A DNA stretch of 64,000 nucleotides from Oscillospiraceae bacterium (GCA_015068325.1 SVKQ01000015.1:164703-228702); one strand, 5' to 3'; counted from the first letter of the stretch, positions 1 through 9,404 are shown. Notes: a model not told the origin generated them from the sequence alone. Numbers and translations are program-made.

Positions 1-29
1 ATCTCGCGGTTGGATTTCAAGGTGATCAT
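1..29 (-). CDS. map: Methionine aminopeptidase, first codons only (partial)
   Basis: Only the first nine complete codons are in the window, reading MITLKSNRE from an ATG at 29-27; the rest lies beyond position 1. A GAGGTG ribosome binding site sits just upstream and overlaps the end of adk. The N-terminal residues match the usual start of type I methionine aminopeptidase in Firmicutes, and secY-adk-map is the standard order at the end of the spc operon. The enzyme removes the initiator methionine from nascent proteins. The call rests on very few residues plus strong synteny. Confidence 0.75.
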
Positions 30-31
30 AC

Positions 32-670
32 TCACACCTCACACCCCAGTACCGCCAGGATCGCCCGGGAAGTCTCGTCCACACTGGGCCGATCCTCCAC
101 GGTTTTCAGAATCCCACGGGCCTCGTAGAAACCCTTGAGGGGCTCTGTCTCTCTATGATAGACCGACAGACGATCCAAGACCGTCTCCGGCTTATCATCC
201 TTGCGCTGCACCAGCCTGCCGCCGCACACGTCACACACGCCTTCGACCTTGGAGGGAACACTGACGATGTGATAGCTTGCGCCGCAGGACTCGCAGACAC
301 GGCGGCCGCTCATCCGCCGGACGATACGCTCGTCCGGGATCTCGATGGCCACCACGGCGTCGAACCTGATTCCGGCGTTCTCCAGCGCCTCAGCTTGGGC
401 GATCGTGCGGGGCACGCCGTCCAGGATGTAGCCGCTCTGGCAGTCGCTCTCCTGCAGGCGCTCGCTGATGACGTCGATGATCACCTCATCTGGCACCAGT
501 TGGCCGGCGTCCACATAGCTCTTGGCCTTCAGACCTACAGGCGTCTCATTCTTGATCGCTGCGCGCAGGATGTTGCCCGTGGAGATGGTGGGAATCCCCA
601 GCTTCTCCTGCAGGATGGCAGCCTGCGTGCCCTTACCGGCGCCAGGAGCGCCCAAAAGGATCAGTTTCAT
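32..670 (-). CDS. adk: Adenylate kinase, zinc-binding long form
   Basis: Adenylate kinase interconverts ATP + AMP and 2 ADP in the cytoplasm. The 212-residue protein begins with the P-loop GAPGAGKG (about residues 7-15), has the AMP-site segment STGNILR, and carries the long LID domain with two CxxC pairs (Cys126/129 and Cys146/149), so it is the Gram-positive type that binds structural zinc. The usual DGFPRT motif reads DGVPRT at about residue 84, a conservative change. The ATG at 670 has a GAGGTG site. It follows secY by 10 bases and precedes map, so it is co-transcribed with the ribosomal cluster. Confidence 0.98.
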   Translation of the reverse strand: MKLILLGAPGAGKGTQAAILQEKLGIPTISTGNILRAAIKNETPVGLKAKSYVDAGQLVPDEVIIDVISERLQESDCQSGYILDGVPRTIAQAEALENAGIRFDAVVAIEIPDERIVRRMSGRRVCESCGASYHIVSVPSKVEGVCDVCGGRLVQRKDDKPETVLDRLSVYHRETEPLKGFYEARGILKTVEDRPSVDETSRAILAVLGCEV

Positions 671-680
671 AACGCACCTC

Positions 681-1964
681 TTATTCCAGGAACCCCTTGT
701 ACTGACGCATCAGCATCTGGGACTCCAGCGCCTGGACGGTCTCCAGCGCCACACCGACCACGATGATGACGGAGGTACCTCCGATGCCCAGGTTCGCCAT
801 GTTCACGGCCTTGCCGATGATCAGCGGGCAGATGGCCACGACACCCAGGTAGATGGCGCCGAACAGCGTCACCTTGTTCAACACCTTCCGGATGAAGTCA
901 GCGGTAGGCTTGCCGGGACGGAAGCCGGGGATAAAGCCGCCGTTCTTCTTCAGGTTGTTGGAGACCTCCACGGGGTTGAACTGGATGGTGGAGTAGAAGT
1001 AGCTGAAGCCAATGATCAACAGCAGATAGATGATCATATACAGCACCGACTTGGTGTCGATGGCCTTCAGCAGCCCATAAGCAAAGGTGCCCTCCTTGGG
1101 TGTTGGGAAGAAAGCCGCCACCGTAGCGGGCAGCATAGCCAACGACTGGGCAAAGATGATGGGCAGCACGCCGGACATGTTCACCTTCATGGGGAGGGTG
1201 GATGCCTGACCGCCGTACATCTTGCGGCCCACCTGGCGCTTGGCATACTGCACAGGGATCCGCCGCTCGGCGCCGTTGACCCAGGTAATCAGCACGATCA
1301 GGGCCAGCACGCCCACCACGATCAGCAGGACCATCCACCACTTGAAGGTGCCGGCGCGCAGGCCGGAGATCATAGCGTTGATGGTGGTGGGAACACGGCT
1401 CAGAATACCGGCAAACAGGATCATGGAGATGCCGTTGCCGATGCCGAATTCGGTGATCTGCTCACCCATCCACATGACAAAGGCGCTGCCGGCAATGAAG
1501 GACATGATGATGACCAGAGCGGACCAGACGCCGGAGGCAGTCAGGATGCCGTAATTCTTCATCAGCATGTAGTAGCCATAGCCCTGCAGAACAGCGATGC
1601 CTATCGTGGCATAGCGGGTGATGGACTGGATCTTCTTCTTGCCCTCCTCGCCGCCGTCCCGGGCCAGCCTCTCCAGGGCGGGGATGGCCATGGTCAGCAG
1701 CTGGATGATGATGGAACTGTTGATATAGGGCTGCACGCCCAGGGCAAACACCGTGGCGTTTGCGAAGGCGCCGCCGGACATCACGTTGTACAGTCCCAGC
1801 ACAGTGGTGCTCAGCTGATCGATATAGGTGCTCAGCAGCTTGGTGTCCACATAGGGCACAGGGATAGCGTTACCGATGCGGAAGATCAGCAGAACCAGCG
1901 CGGTAAATACGATCTTCTTGCGAAGCTCAGGGATCGCCCACGCCTTGCGAATCGTCGCAATCAC
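681..1964 (-). CDS. secY: Preprotein translocase subunit SecY
   Basis: SecY is the channel-forming subunit of the SecYEG translocon in the cytoplasmic membrane. The 427-residue product shows about ten hydrophobic helices, the plug-region context VPYVDTKLL after helix 1, and the family landmarks GIGNGIS and the conserved cytoplasmic loops. Length is normal for Firmicutes. The start is GTG at 1964, placed one base after the rplO stop codon; the ribosome binding site lies inside the end of rplO, which suggests translational coupling. The spc operon order rplO-secY-adk-map is conserved. Confidence 0.98.
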   Translation of the reverse strand: MIATIRKAWAIPELRKKIVFTALVLLIFRIGNAIPVPYVDTKLLSTYIDQLSTTVLGLYNVMSGGAFANATVFALGVQPYINSSIIIQLLTMAIPALERLARDGGEEGKKKIQSITRYATIGIAVLQGYGYYMLMKNYGILTASGVWSALVIIMSFIAGSAFVMWMGEQITEFGIGNGISMILFAGILSRVPTTINAMISGLRAGTFKWWMVLLIVVGVLALIVLITWVNGAERRIPVQYAKRQVGRKMYGGQASTLPMKVNMSGVLPIIFAQSLAMLPATVAAFFPTPKEGTFAYGLLKAIDTKSVLYMIIYLLLIIGFSYFYSTIQFNPVEVSNNLKKNGGFIPGFRPGKPTADFIRKVLNKVTLFGAIYLGVVAICPLIIGKAVNMANLGIGGTSVIIVVGVALETVQALESQMLMRQYKGFLE

Positions 1965-1965
1965 G

Positions 1966-2406
1966 TCAGATCACCTCAGCCTTTCCGCCGGCTGCCTCGA
2001 TCGCTTCCTTGGCAGCCTGGGAAAAAGCATTGGCCTGTACAGTCACCTTTTTGGTCACGCTGCCGTTGCCCAGGACTTTGTAGCCATACTCACACTTGCT
2101 CAGGATACCCTTGGCAAGCAGAGCCTCCGCGGTGACGATCTCGCCGTCCTCAAACCGGTTGAGGGCACTCAGGTTGATGATCTCCAGGGGTTTTGCAAAG
2201 ATGTTGTTGAAGCCGCGCTTGGGTACACGGCGGGCCAGCGGCATCTGGCCGCCCTCGAACCCGATGCGGGTGCCGCCGCCGGAGCGGGCCTTCTGGCCCT
2301 TGTGGCCGCGGCCTGCGGTCTTACCGTTGCCGGAGCCGGCGCCGCGGCCCTTGCGATAGGCCGCCTTGGTAGAGCCGGTGGCGGGAGACAGTTCGTTCAG
2401 TTTCAT
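1966..2406 (-). CDS. rplO: 50S ribosomal protein L15
   Basis: L15 is a late-assembly protein of the large subunit that contacts 23S rRNA. The 146-residue product starts [15 protein letters not shown] and has the long glycine/arginine-rich N-terminal arm ([19 protein letters not shown]) followed by the compact C-terminal domain, as expected. A GGAGGTG site lies eight bases before the ATG. It sits between rpmD and secY and nearly touches the secY start. Confidence 0.98.
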   Translation of the reverse strand: MKLNELSPATGSTKAAYRKGRGAGSGNGKTAGRGHKGQKARSGGGTRIGFEGGQMPLARRVPKRGFNNIFAKPLEIINLSALNRFEDGEIVTAEALLAKGILSKCEYGYKVLGNGSVTKKVTVQANAFSQAAKEAIEAAGGKAEVI

Positions 2407-2420
2407 TCTCTCGCACCTCC

Positions 2421-2603
2421 TTATTCAGCTTCGGTCACCTGCAGCAGGTAACCGATCTTGGCGATTTTGCCCTTGGTCTGGGCGTTGTCGGGCTGGACAG
2501 TGGTGTCGCCGATTTTGCGCAGGCCCAGAGAGTGGGCGGTGGCGATGTGCTTATCCAGTCTGCCGTTGAGGCTCTTGACGAGCTTGATGTTCAGATTAGC
2601 CAT
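2421..2603 (-). CDS. rpmD: 50S ribosomal protein L30
   Basis: L30 is a small large-subunit protein. The 60-residue product starts [11 protein letters not shown] and has the LGLRKIG segment typical of bacterial L30; the size is normal. It has a good ribosome binding site (GGAGGGG) and lies 12 bases after rpsE and 14 before rplO, in the conserved order rpsE-rpmD-rplO. Confidence 0.97.
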   Translation of the reverse strand: MANLNIKLVKSLNGRLDKHIATAHSLGLRKIGDTTVQPDNAQTKGKIAKIGYLLQVTEAE

Positions 2604-2615
2604 GGTTGCCCCTCC

Positions 2616-3116
2616 TTAACTGACGATCTCGTCAGGGGTCTTGCCGCGGGTGCGGGCGACCTCTTCCGGCGTGCGCAGGGCCTTGAGGCCCTCGAAGGTG
2701 GCGGCCACCACGTTGACCGCGGTGTTGGAACGCAGGCACTTGGTACGGATATCCTTGATGCCGGCAGCTTCCATGATGATACGCACCGGGCCGCCGGCAA
2801 TCACGCCGGTACCGGGGGCGGCGGGCTTCATCAGCACACGGCCTGCGCCGGCCTCGCCGATCACCTCGTGGGGGATGGTGGACCCGGACAGGGATACGCT
2901 GATCATGTTCTTCTTGGCGTCCTCAATGCCCTTGCGGATGGCCTCGGGCACCTCGGCGGCCTTGCCCAGGCCGAAGCCGACCTTGCCCTTGCCGTCGCCG
3001 ACCACCATGAGAGCGGAGAACTTCATGACGCGGCCGCCCTTGACCGTCTTGGAGACGCGGTTGGTCGCTACGACCCGCTCGATATACTCGCTGGGTTCTC
3101 TTTCAAATCTAGCCAT
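2616..3116 (-). CDS. rpsE: 30S ribosomal protein S5
   Basis: S5 sits at the mRNA entry side of the small subunit and affects decoding accuracy. The start chosen is the ATG at 3116, giving [16 protein letters not shown] and 166 residues; the open frame runs further upstream but without family similarity, and a GGAGGAG site lies just before this ATG. The N-terminal double-stranded RNA binding fold ([17 protein letters not shown]) and the C-terminal domain ([15 protein letters not shown]) are both present. It lies between rplR and rpmD. Confidence 0.98.
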   Translation of the reverse strand: MARFEREPSEYIERVVATNRVSKTVKGGRVMKFSALMVVGDGKGKVGFGLGKAAEVPEAIRKGIEDAKKNMISVSLSGSTIPHEVIGEAGAGRVLMKPAAPGTGVIAGGPVRIIMEAAGIKDIRTKCLRSNTAVNVVAATFEGLKALRTPEEVARTRGKTPDEIVS

Positions 3117-3135
3117 TGTCAGTACTCCTCCTCTC

Positions 3136-3495
3136 TTAGAATTCCAGGCCGCCCTCACGGGCGCCTTCGGCCAGCTCGGCCACACGGCCGTGATACAGGT
3201 AACCGCCGCGGTCGAATACGACCTTGTCAATGCCCTTGGCCTTGCAGCGCTCGGCCACCAGCTTGCCCACAGCGCGGGCCGCGGTCTTGTTGCCGCCGTT
3301 GCCCTCGATCTCCTTGTCCAGGGAGGAGGCAGAGACCAGCGTGTTGCCGGCCACGTCGTCGATCACCTGGGCGTAGATATTCTTCTCGCTGCGGAACACG
3401 TTCAGACGGGGACGCTCGGGGGTGCCGGACACCTTGGAGCGGACTCTCTTGTGGCGCTTCAGCCGCTGCGCGTTGGTATTGGGTCTCTTAATCAT
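3136..3495 (-). CDS. rplR: 50S ribosomal protein L18
   Basis: L18 binds 5S rRNA and helps dock it on the large subunit together with L5. The 119-residue product begins [19 protein letters not shown] and ends with the conserved [19 protein letters not shown] segment. Size and order (rplF-rplR-rpsE) are standard. The ATG has a GGAGGTG site about eight bases upstream. Confidence 0.98.
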   Translation of the reverse strand: MIKRPNTNAQRLKRHKRVRSKVSGTPERPRLNVFRSEKNIYAQVIDDVAGNTLVSASSLDKEIEGNGGNKTAARAVGKLVAERCKAKGIDKVVFDRGGYLYHGRVAELAEGAREGGLEF

Positions 3496-3510
3496 TTACT
3501 CCGCACCTCC

Positions 3511-4056
3511 TTACTTCTTGGCGCCAGTCTTACCCACCTTGCGGCGGATGACTTCATCGACATACTTGATTCCCTTGCCCTTGTAAGGCTCGGGGGGACG
3601 CTTCTCGCGGACTTCCGCCGCGAACTGGCCCACCATCTGCTTGTCGCAGCCGGAGATGACCACCTTGTTGGCGGACGGCACGTCGATGGTGATGCCATCG
3701 ATCTCAGGCACGATGACCTGATGGGAGTAACCCAGGTTCATGACCAGGTTGCTGCCCTCTTTGGCGGCACGGTAACCGACGCCGTTGATCTCCAGCTCCT
3801 TCTTGAAGCCTTCGCTGACGCCGACGACCATGTTGTGCAGCAGGGCGCGGGTCATGCCGTGAAGCGCGCAGTGCGCCTTGTCGTCGGAGGGGCGCTTGAC
3901 GTGGATGGTGTTGCCCTCCTGCTCCAAGATCATCTCCGGATGCAGGTTCTGGGTCAGGGTACCCTTGGGGCCCTTGACGGTGACAACGTTGTTCTCTGCG
4001 ATGGTGACTTCCACACCGGCGGGAACGGTAATGGGCATTCTTCCAATTCTAGACAT
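3511..4056 (-). CDS. rplF: 50S ribosomal protein L6
   Basis: L6 lies near the factor-binding centre of the large subunit. The 181-residue product starts [15 protein letters not shown], shows the two repeated L6 folds, and carries the C-terminal signature [27 protein letters not shown] site precedes the ATG. It is between rpsH and rplR as in other Firmicutes. Confidence 0.98.
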   Translation of the reverse strand: MSRIGRMPITVPAGVEVTIAENNVVTVKGPKGTLTQNLHPEMILEQEGNTIHVKRPSDDKAHCALHGMTRALLHNMVVGVSEGFKKELEINGVGYRAAKEGSNLVMNLGYSHQVIVPEIDGITIDVPSANKVVISGCDKQMVGQFAAEVREKRPPEPYKGKGIKYVDEVIRRKVGKTGAKK

Positions 4057-4071
4057 GGCTGCAATACCTCC

Positions 4072-4470
4072 TTACCATACGAACGCCAGGACTTCACCGC
4101 CGACGTGCGCCGCGCGAGCAGCCTTATCGGTCATGACGCCCTTGGAGGTGGATACGATGGCAATGCCCAAGCCGCGCAGGACACGGGGCAGTTCATCGGC
4201 GCCCACGTAGACACGCAGGCCGGGCTTGGACACACGGCGCAGACCGGTAATGACCTTCTCCTTGCCGGCGTTGTACTTCAGGGCGATGCGGATGATACCC
4301 TGGGTACCGTCGTCCACGATCTGATAGGACTTGATGTAGCCCTCGTCCAGCAGGATCTGAGCGATGCTCTTCTTCATGTTGGAGGCGGGGACATCCACAG
4401 TCTCATGCTTTGCATTGTTGGCGTTGCGGATACGGGTCAGCATATCGGCAACAGGGTCAGTGATGTGCAT
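4072..4470 (-). CDS. rpsH: 30S ribosomal protein S8
   Basis: S8 is a primary binder of 16S rRNA and, in E. coli, represses its own operon. The 132-residue product starts [18 protein letters not shown] and ends with the conserved [26 protein letters not shown] region. Its ATG has a GGAGGATC site. An unusually long spacer of 173 bases separates it from rpsN upstream, described as its own feature. Confidence 0.98.
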   Translation of the reverse strand: MHITDPVADMLTRIRNANNAKHETVDVPASNMKKSIAQILLDEGYIKSYQIVDDGTQGIIRIALKYNAGKEKVITGLRRVSKPGLRVYVGADELPRVLRGLGIAIVSTSKGVMTDKAARAAHVGGEVLAFVW

Positions 4471-4643
4471 TTTGTGATCCTCCTATTTTAGAGTTACAGG
4501 CTCTCGCCTGTTCAGGCAGCGAGGTATCACTGCTAATTTGGAGCGTCCGCCGTGGGATGGAACGTGTAATTAACAGTGACCTTTCGCCATCCTTGTATGC
4601 CTTGGGGACTGACTTCCCCTTTCAGCAGCAGTTGTGTGGGATT
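4471..4643 (-). promoter_or_regulatory. Long spacer between rpsN and rpsH with small stem-loops
   Basis: Every other spacer from rpsQ to adk is under 25 bases, but this one is 173. Read on the minus strand it holds GGGGA-(6)-TCCCC near the rpsN end and ACAGGC-(gaga)-GCCTGT close to the rpsH start. I see no start codon with a good ribosome binding site in it other than that of rpsH. A regulatory or processing element in the mRNA is plausible, for example an S8-binding site, but no known motif was recognised. Confidence 0.4.
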
Positions 4644-4829
4644 TTACCAGGAAGCCTTGCGGACACCGGGGATCTCGCCCTTGTAAGCCAGGTTCCGGAA
4701 GCAGATACGGCACACGCCGTAGTCACGCAGATAGGCGTGGGGGCGGCCGCAGATCTTGCAGCGGTTGTACTTACGGGTGGAGAACTTCGCGGGAGCCTTC
4801 TGCTTCAGCTTCATAGACAGCTTTGCCAT
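4644..4829 (-). CDS. rpsN: 30S ribosomal protein S14, zinc-binding type Z
   Basis: S14 is a small-subunit head protein. This 61-residue form has the four zinc-ligand cysteines in two CxxC pairs (Cys24, Cys27, Cys40, Cys43) and the [19 protein letters not shown] segment, so it is the zinc-containing C+ type (also called rpsZ). A GGAGGAG site precedes the ATG. It follows rplE by 17 bases; downstream comes the long spacer before rpsH. Confidence 0.97.
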   Translation of the reverse strand: MAKLSMKLKQKAPAKFSTRKYNRCKICGRPHAYLRDYGVCRICFRNLAYKGEIPGVRKASW

Positions 4830-4846
4830 GTTCGTACTCCTCCTAC

Positions 4847-5386
4847 TCAGCGTTCAAAGGGAGCGCCGACCAGGGTCAGCAGCTCACGGGCTTCTTCATC
4901 GGTCTGGGCCGTGGTGCAGATAACGATATCCATGCCGCGGATCTTGTCGATCTTGTCGTACTCGATCTCAGGGAAGATCAGCTGCTCCTTGACGCCCAGA
5001 GCATAGTTGCCGCGGCCGTCGAAGGCGTTGGCGCTGATGCCGCGAAAGTCGCGCACGCGGGGCAGAGCCACATTGAACAGGCGATCCAGGAACTCCCACA
5101 TCTTGTCGCCGCGCAGCGTCACCTTGGCGCCAACGGGCATGCCCTCACGCAGCTTAAAGTTGGCCACGGACTTCTTGGCGATGGTGACGATGGCCTTCTG
5201 GCCGGTGATGGCGCTCAGGTCCTTCACCACGGCATCCAGCACCTTGGGGTTCTCACGGGCCTCGCCGCAGCCCACGTTCACGACCACCTTGTCGATCCGG
5301 GGGATCTGCATGGTGGACTTGTAACCGAACTTCTTGAAGAGAGCGGGAGCCACTTCCTCGGTGTATTTAACTTTCAGACGTGCCAT
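4847..5386 (-). CDS. rplE: 50S ribosomal protein L5
   Basis: L5 binds 5S rRNA in the central protuberance and contacts the P-site tRNA. The 179-residue product has the conserved [13 protein letters not shown] segment, [21 protein letters not shown], and the C-terminal [20 protein letters not shown]. Length is standard. It is in the expected order rplX-rplE-rpsN with a ribosome binding site (AAAGGAGAG) upstream. Confidence 0.98.
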   Translation of the reverse strand: MARLKVKYTEEVAPALFKKFGYKSTMQIPRIDKVVVNVGCGEARENPKVLDAVVKDLSAITGQKAIVTIAKKSVANFKLREGMPVGAKVTLRGDKMWEFLDRLFNVALPRVRDFRGISANAFDGRGNYALGVKEQLIFPEIEYDKIDKIRGMDIVICTTAQTDEEARELLTLVGAPFER

Positions 5387-5405
5387 ATTTCACTGCTCTC
5401 CTTTC

Positions 5406-5720
5406 TCAAAGCTCGGCGCCGCAGTGCTTGCACACGCGGACCTTCTTGCCGTCCTTGATCTCCATGGCGACGCGGGTGGGCTTGTCGCACTTGGGGCAGA
5501 CGACTTGGACCTTGCTGGCGTACAGGGGGGCCTCACGCTTGACGATGCCGCCCTCCTCGCCCTGCTTGCGGGGCTTGATGTGGCAGGTCACCATGTTGGC
5601 GCCCTCGACGACGACCTTGCGCTCGCTGGGGATGGTGCCCAGCACCTTGCCGGTCTTGCCCTTGTCCTTGCCGGACAGGACGATGACCTTGTCGTTCTTC
5701 TTGATCTTCAAACTATTCAT
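5406..5720 (-). CDS. rplX: 50S ribosomal protein L24
   Basis: L24 starts assembly of the large subunit. The 104-residue product has the KOW motif region KIKKNDKVIVLSGKDKGKTG at the N-terminus. The C-terminal half holds two CxxC pairs (VCPKCDKPT and VCKHCGAEL), so this is the form with a predicted zinc ribbon. The ATG at 5720 has a GGAGGTCC site. It sits between rplN and rplE. Confidence 0.98.
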   Translation of the reverse strand: MNSLKIKKNDKVIVLSGKDKGKTGKVLGTIPSERKVVVEGANMVTCHIKPRKQGEEGGIVKREAPLYASKVQVVCPKCDKPTRVAMEIKDGKKVRVCKHCGAEL

Positions 5721-5733
5721 TCTCCGGACCTCC

Positions 5734-6102
5734 TCAAATTACTTCGGGAGCCAGGGACAGGATCTTCATGTAGTCCTTGTCGCGCAGCTCGCGAGCAACC
5801 GGCCCAAAGATACGGGTACCTCTGGGGTTCTTGTCGTCCTTGATCAGGACGGCGGCGTTGTCATCAAAGCGGACATAGGTGCCGTCGTTGCGGCGGACGC
5901 CCTTGGCGCTGCGGACGATAACGGCCTTGACGACCTCGCCCTTTTTCACCTGGCCGCCGGGAGTGCTCTTGCGCACGGAGGCGACGATCACATCGCCGAT
6001 GTTGCCGTACTTGCGCTTGGAGCCGCCCAGGACCCGGATGCACTTGATCTCCTTGGCGCCGGTATTATCGGCAACCTTCAGATAGGATTCCTGCTGGATC
6101 AT
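5734..6102 (-). CDS. rplN: 50S ribosomal protein L14
   Basis: L14 forms part of the intersubunit bridge with 16S rRNA. The 122-residue product begins [18 protein letters not shown] and has the usual length and the [16 protein letters not shown] segment near the end. It is the first gene of the spc part of the cluster; a GGAGGTG site precedes the ATG, 14 bases after rpsQ. Confidence 0.98.
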   Translation of the reverse strand: MIQQESYLKVADNTGAKEIKCIRVLGGSKRKYGNIGDVIVASVRKSTPGGQVKKGEVVKAVIVRSAKGVRRNDGTYVRFDDNAAVLIKDDKNPRGTRIFGPVARELRDKDYMKILSLAPEVI

Positions 6103-6116
6103 ACGTCGGCACCTCC

Positions 6117-6380
6117 TTACTTAGCCTTCTCGACGATCTCGACCACGCGCCAGCGCTTGTCCTTGGACAGGGGGCGGGTCTCCATCACCTTCACTACATC
6201 GCCAACACCGCAGGTGTTGTTCTCATCGTGGGCCTTCAGCTTGTATGTCCGGCCGACGATCTTCTTATACAGGGGGTGGGCGACGCGGTCTTCGATGGCG
6301 ACCACCACGGTCTTGTCCATCTTGTCGGAGATGACCTTGCCCACGCGGGTCTTGCGGGAGGAAACTCTCTTCTCTTCCAT
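6117..6380 (-). CDS. rpsQ: 30S ribosomal protein S17
   Basis: S17 is an early-assembly small-subunit protein. The ATG at 6380 is chosen because it gives [16 protein letters not shown] with 87 residues, a normal length, and has a GGAGGAG site; the longer open frame overlaps rpmC and has no similarity. The [12 protein letters not shown] and [14 protein letters not shown] segments are characteristic. It starts two bases after the rpmC stop. Confidence 0.97.
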   Translation of the reverse strand: MEEKRVSSRKTRVGKVISDKMDKTVVVAIEDRVAHPLYKKIVGRTYKLKAHDENNTCGVGDVVKVMETRPLSKDKRWRVVEIVEKAK

Positions 6381-6381
6381 G

Positions 6382-6573
6382 TTACTTCTCCTCCTTTTCA
6401 CGGATAACGGTCTTGACGCGGGCAATATCACGCTTGGTTTGGGCGATCTTGAGAGGATTGTCCAGCTGATTGGTTGCGTGCTGCATACGCAGGAAGAACA
6501 GGTCCTTCTTCAGGGAGGCGAGCTTTTCGTTGAGCTGCTCGACGCTCATGGCACGTACTTCAGTTGCCTTCAT
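6382..6573 (-). CDS. rpmC: 50S ribosomal protein L29
   Basis: L29 is a small two-helix protein near the peptide exit tunnel, where it helps form the docking site for the signal recognition particle and trigger factor. The ATG at 6573 gives [18 protein letters not shown] and 63 residues, normal for the family; an AGGTG site six bases upstream supports it over a GTG three codons earlier. It starts one base after the rplP stop, suggesting coupling. Confidence 0.97.
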   Translation of the reverse strand: MKATEVRAMSVEQLNEKLASLKKDLFFLRMQHATNQLDNPLKIAQTKRDIARVKTVIREKEEK

Positions 6574-6574
6574 C

Positions 6575-7009
6575 TCATTCACCTACTTCCTCAGCGGCGA
6601 GGTCCTCACGCTTGACGATCTTCGTCTTGATAGGCAGCTTGTGGCTGGCCAGACGGAGCGCCTCGCGGGCGACCTCTTCGGAGACACCGGCGATCTCAAA
6701 CATGACACGGCCGGGCTTGACGACTGCGACCCAGTACTCGGGAGAGCCCTTACCGGAACCCATGCGGGTCTCGGCCGGCTTCTCGGTAACGGGCTTATCG
6801 GGGAAGATCTTGATCCACACCTGACCGCCGCGCTTGGTATAGCGGGTCATGGCGATACGGGCGGCTTCGATCTGATTGCTGGTGATCCACGCGGGTTCAA
6901 CAGCGACGAGGCCGAACTCACCGTACGTGACGGTGTTGCCTCTGGTGGCCTTGCCGGTGAGGCGGCCACGGTGTACTCTGCGGTACTTGACTCTCTTGGG
7001 CAGAAGCAT
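6575..7009 (-). CDS. rplP: 50S ribosomal protein L16
   Basis: L16 lies near the peptidyl transferase centre and A-site tRNA. The 144-residue product has the signatures [15 protein letters not shown] and [18 protein letters not shown]. Its ATG overlaps the rpsC stop codon by one base (TAATG), a typical coupled arrangement. Order rpsC-rplP-rpmC is standard. Confidence 0.98.
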   Translation of the reverse strand: MLLPKRVKYRRVHRGRLTGKATRGNTVTYGEFGLVAVEPAWITSNQIEAARIAMTRYTKRGGQVWIKIFPDKPVTEKPAETRMGSGKGSPEYWVAVVKPGRVMFEIAGVSEEVAREALRLASHKLPIKTKIVKREDLAAEEVGE

Positions 7010-7902
7010 TACTGCGCGCCTCCTTCCTTTTTCTCTGCAGGTCTGCGATCACCCTCGGGGCGAGGGCCGCGGTTGAAGCCGCCCTCACGGCGCTGACCGT
7101 CGCGGTTGAAGCCGCCCTCGCGGCGCTGGCCGTCGCGGTTGAAGCCGCCCTCGCGGCGCTGACCATCGCGGTTGAAGCCACCTCGGCGATCGCCGTCACG
7201 GCGGCCGCGGCGCTCACGGCGCTCCTGATAGGGCTTGCTGGTATCCAGCGTGCGGGGGGTGGTGCGCAGGGTCTGGGTCAGGATCTCGCCCTTGTAGATC
7301 CACACCTTCACGCCGATGCGGCCGAAAGTGGTGGCAGCCTCAGCAAAGCCGTAGTCGATGTCGGCGCGCAGGGTCTGCAGGGGGATGGTACCCTCGTGAT
7401 AGTGCTCGGTGCCGGCGATCTCGCGGCCGCCCAGACGCCCGTTGCAGTTGCACTTGATGCCCTTGGCGCCGGCGCGCATGGCGCGGCCCATGGCGTTCTT
7501 CATGGCACGGCGGTGAGAAATGCGCTTCTCGATCTGAGCGGCGATGTTCTCGGCCACCAGCTGTGCATCCATATCCGGGTTGCGGATCTCGACAATGTTC
7601 AGCTTGACCTTCTTGCCGATCAGCTTCTCCACGCTCTTGCGGTATTCCTCCACCTGCTCGCCGCCCTTGCCGATGACGATGCCGGGACGGGCCACGTGCA
7701 GATAGATGGTCACGGCCTCGCTGCTGCGCTCAATCTCGATCTTGGAGACGCCCGCGGCAAAGAGGAGCTTCTTCAGGTACTGGCGGATCTTGTGGTCCTC
7801 GACCAGCAGGTCGCCCACCTTTTCATTGCTGGCATACCAACGGGAATCCCAGTCTTTGATGACGCCCACGCGCATGCCGTGGGGATTTACTTTCTGTCCC
7901 AT
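7009..7902 (-). CDS. rpsC: 30S ribosomal protein S3 with a repetitive Arg/Gly-rich tail
   Basis: S3 forms the mRNA entry channel of the small subunit. The first roughly 215 residues are an ordinary S3: N-terminal domain, KH domain with [11 protein letters not shown], and the C-terminal domain. The protein then continues for about 75 residues of a basic, low-complexity tail built on the repeated unit [11 protein letters not shown], ending [11 protein letters not shown]. Most bacterial S3 proteins stop near 220 residues. The tail resembles RGG-type RNA-binding sequence, which is inference from composition. GGGAGGAG precedes the ATG. Confidence 0.97.
   Translation of the reverse strand: MGQKVNPHGMRVGVIKDWDSRWYASNEKVGDLLVEDHKIRQYLKKLLFAAGVSKIEIERSSEAVTIYLHVARPGIVIGKGGEQVEEYRKSVEKLIGKKVKLNIVEIRNPDMDAQLVAENIAAQIEKRISHRRAMKNAMGRAMRAGAKGIKCNCNGRLGGREIAGTEHYHEGTIPLQTLRADIDYGFAEAATTFGRIGVKVWIYKGEILTQTLRTTPRTLDTSKPYQERRERRGRRDGDRRGGFNRDGQRREGGFNRDGQRREGGFNRDGQRREGGFNRGPRPEGDRRPAEKKEGGAQ
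7071..7169 (-). repeat. Three 33-bp direct repeats inside rpsC
   Basis: Three consecutive 33-bp units begin at 7071, 7104 and 7137 and a decayed fourth begins at 7170. They differ from each other at only a few positions and encode the 11-residue unit [11 protein letters not shown] in frame, so copy-number changes would lengthen or shorten the S3 tail without a frameshift. Confidence 0.9.
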
Positions 7903-7919
7903 AAAACTGTCTCCTCCCT

Positions 7920-8255
7920 TTAGTCTCTCTCAGCGACGGCCAGCGTCACATGAGAGGTTCTCTTGTTGATGCGATAGGCGCGACCCTGAGCACGGGGCAT
8001 CATGCGCTTCAGGATGGGACCGGGCGTGGCGTACACCTGGGTGACCACCAGCTTGTCGCCGTCCATGTTGAAGTTGTTCTCCGCATTGGCACAGGCGCTC
8101 TTGAGCAGCTTGACCAGGGGCTCGGAGGCGGACTTGGGGGTGCTCATCAGGATGGCCATGGCGGTCTTGGTATCCTTGCCGCGGATCAGATCGCATACGA
8201 TCTGGACCTTGCGGGGAGAGATGCGGACGTATCTCAAATAAGCTTTAGCTTCCAT
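7920..8255 (-). CDS. rplV: 50S ribosomal protein L22
   Basis: L22 lines the peptide exit tunnel. The ATG at 8255 ([16 protein letters not shown]) is preferred to one three codons upstream, because GGAGG directly abuts the earlier ATG and leaves no spacing. The 111-residue product has the conserved loop region ending [12 protein letters not shown]. It lies between rpsS and rpsC. Confidence 0.97.
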   Translation of the reverse strand: MEAKAYLRYVRISPRKVQIVCDLIRGKDTKTAMAILMSTPKSASEPLVKLLKSACANAENNFNMDGDKLVVTQVYATPGPILKRMMPRAQGRAYRINKRTSHVTLAVAERD

Positions 8256-8269
8256 GTTCTGCATCCTCC

Positions 8270-8533
8270 TTACTTAGACTTGGTGTGGCCGCGGAAGGTG
8301 CGGGTGGGCGCGAACTCACCCAGCTTGTGACCCACCATATCCTCCTGGATATAGACGGGCACGTGACGGCGGCCGTCGTGCACGGCGATGGTATGGCCGA
8401 CGAAGGAGGGGAAGATAGTGGAGCTGCGGCTCCAAGTCTTCAGCACGTTCTTCTCGCCGGTCTTGTTCATTTCCTCGACCCGCTTCAGCAGCTCAGGGGC
8501 AACATACGGGCCTTTTTTAATGGATCTGCTCAT
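8270..8533 (-). CDS. rpsS: 30S ribosomal protein S19
   Basis: S19 sits in the head of the small subunit with S13. The 87-residue product begins [19 protein letters not shown] and ends with [17 protein letters not shown], both diagnostic. Length and position between rplB and rplV are standard; a GGAGGCAA site precedes the ATG. Confidence 0.98.
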   Translation of the reverse strand: MSRSIKKGPYVAPELLKRVEEMNKTGEKNVLKTWSRSSTIFPSFVGHTIAVHDGRRHVPVYIQEDMVGHKLGEFAPTRTFRGHTKSK

Positions 8534-8549
8534 ATTTCACTTGCCTCCT

Positions 8550-9386
8550 TTACTTCACGTTGCGGCGCTTGACAATGAACTTGTCAGTGGGATTCTTCTT
8601 GCTGCGGGTCTTGTAGCCCAGAGCAGGCTTGCCCCAAGGAGTGACGGGACCGGGACGGCCCACGGGGGACTTGCCCTCGCCGCCGCCGTGGGGGTGGTCA
8701 ACGGGGTTCATAACGGAACCACGGACGGTGGGACGCCAGCCCATGTGGCGCTTACGGCCGGCCTTGCCGATCTGGATGTTCTCGTGCTCCAGATTGCCGA
8801 CCTGGCCGATGGTGGCCTTGCAGTTGGTGCGGATGATGCGCACCTCGCCGGAAGGCATGCGGATCTGGGCGTTGTCGCCCTCCTTGGCCATCAGCTGGGC
8901 ATAGGCGCCGGCGCTGCGGACCAGCTGTGCGCCCTTGCCGGGGTGCATCTCGACGTTGTGGATCACAGTACCCACGGGAATGTTGGCAATGGGCAGGCAG
9001 TTGCCGGGCTTGATGTCGGCCGCGGTGGAGGAGAGGACCTTGTCGCCCACGGACAGGCCCACGGGGGCGATGATATAGCGCTTCTCGCCGTCCTCATACT
9101 GCACCAGCGCGATGTTGGCGCTGCGGTTGGGGTCATACTCCAGGCGCAGCACGGTGGCTTCCATATCCACCTTGTCGCGCTTGAAGTCGATGTTGCGGTA
9201 CTTCCGCTTCTCGCCGCCGCCGCGGTGGCGGACGGTGATGCGGCCATAGCTGTTGCGACCAGCGTTCTTCTTCAGCACCTCGGTCAGGCTGGCTTCGGGC
9301 TTGGCGTGCTTGTCGATGCCGTCAAAGCCGGAAACGGTCATGTGCCGGCGGGAAGGGGTGGTCGGCTTATAGGATTTGATAGACAT
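8550..9386 (-). CDS. rplB: 50S ribosomal protein L2
   Basis: L2 is required for subunit association and peptidyl transfer. The 278-residue product has the expected length and the conserved C-terminal segment [20 protein letters not shown] holding the histidine that is essential in other bacteria, then the lysine-rich end. It follows rplW and precedes rpsS, with a ribosome binding site (GGAAGGAGTG) upstream. Confidence 0.98.
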   Translation of the reverse strand: MSIKSYKPTTPSRRHMTVSGFDGIDKHAKPEASLTEVLKKNAGRNSYGRITVRHRGGGEKRKYRNIDFKRDKVDMEATVLRLEYDPNRSANIALVQYEDGEKRYIIAPVGLSVGDKVLSSTAADIKPGNCLPIANIPVGTVIHNVEMHPGKGAQLVRSAGAYAQLMAKEGDNAQIRMPSGEVRIIRTNCKATIGQVGNLEHENIQIGKAGRKRHMGWRPTVRGSVMNPVDHPHGGGEGKSPVGRPGPVTPWGKPALGYKTRSKKNPTDKFIVKRRNVK

Positions 9387-9404
9387 TTGTTACACTCCTT
9401 CCTC

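Noticed and set aside
522..2135. Very long plus-strand open frames opposite the ribosomal genes (537 aa here; others at 2641-4491, 22772-24694, 47859-49784)
   Set aside because: They mirror well-conserved genes on the other strand, have low-complexity or nonsense products, and arise because stop codons are rare in GC-rich antisense frames.
7071..7169. Tandem 33-bp repeats considered as a CRISPR-like array
   Set aside because: There are no spacers; the repeats are contiguous, in frame and encode part of S3.
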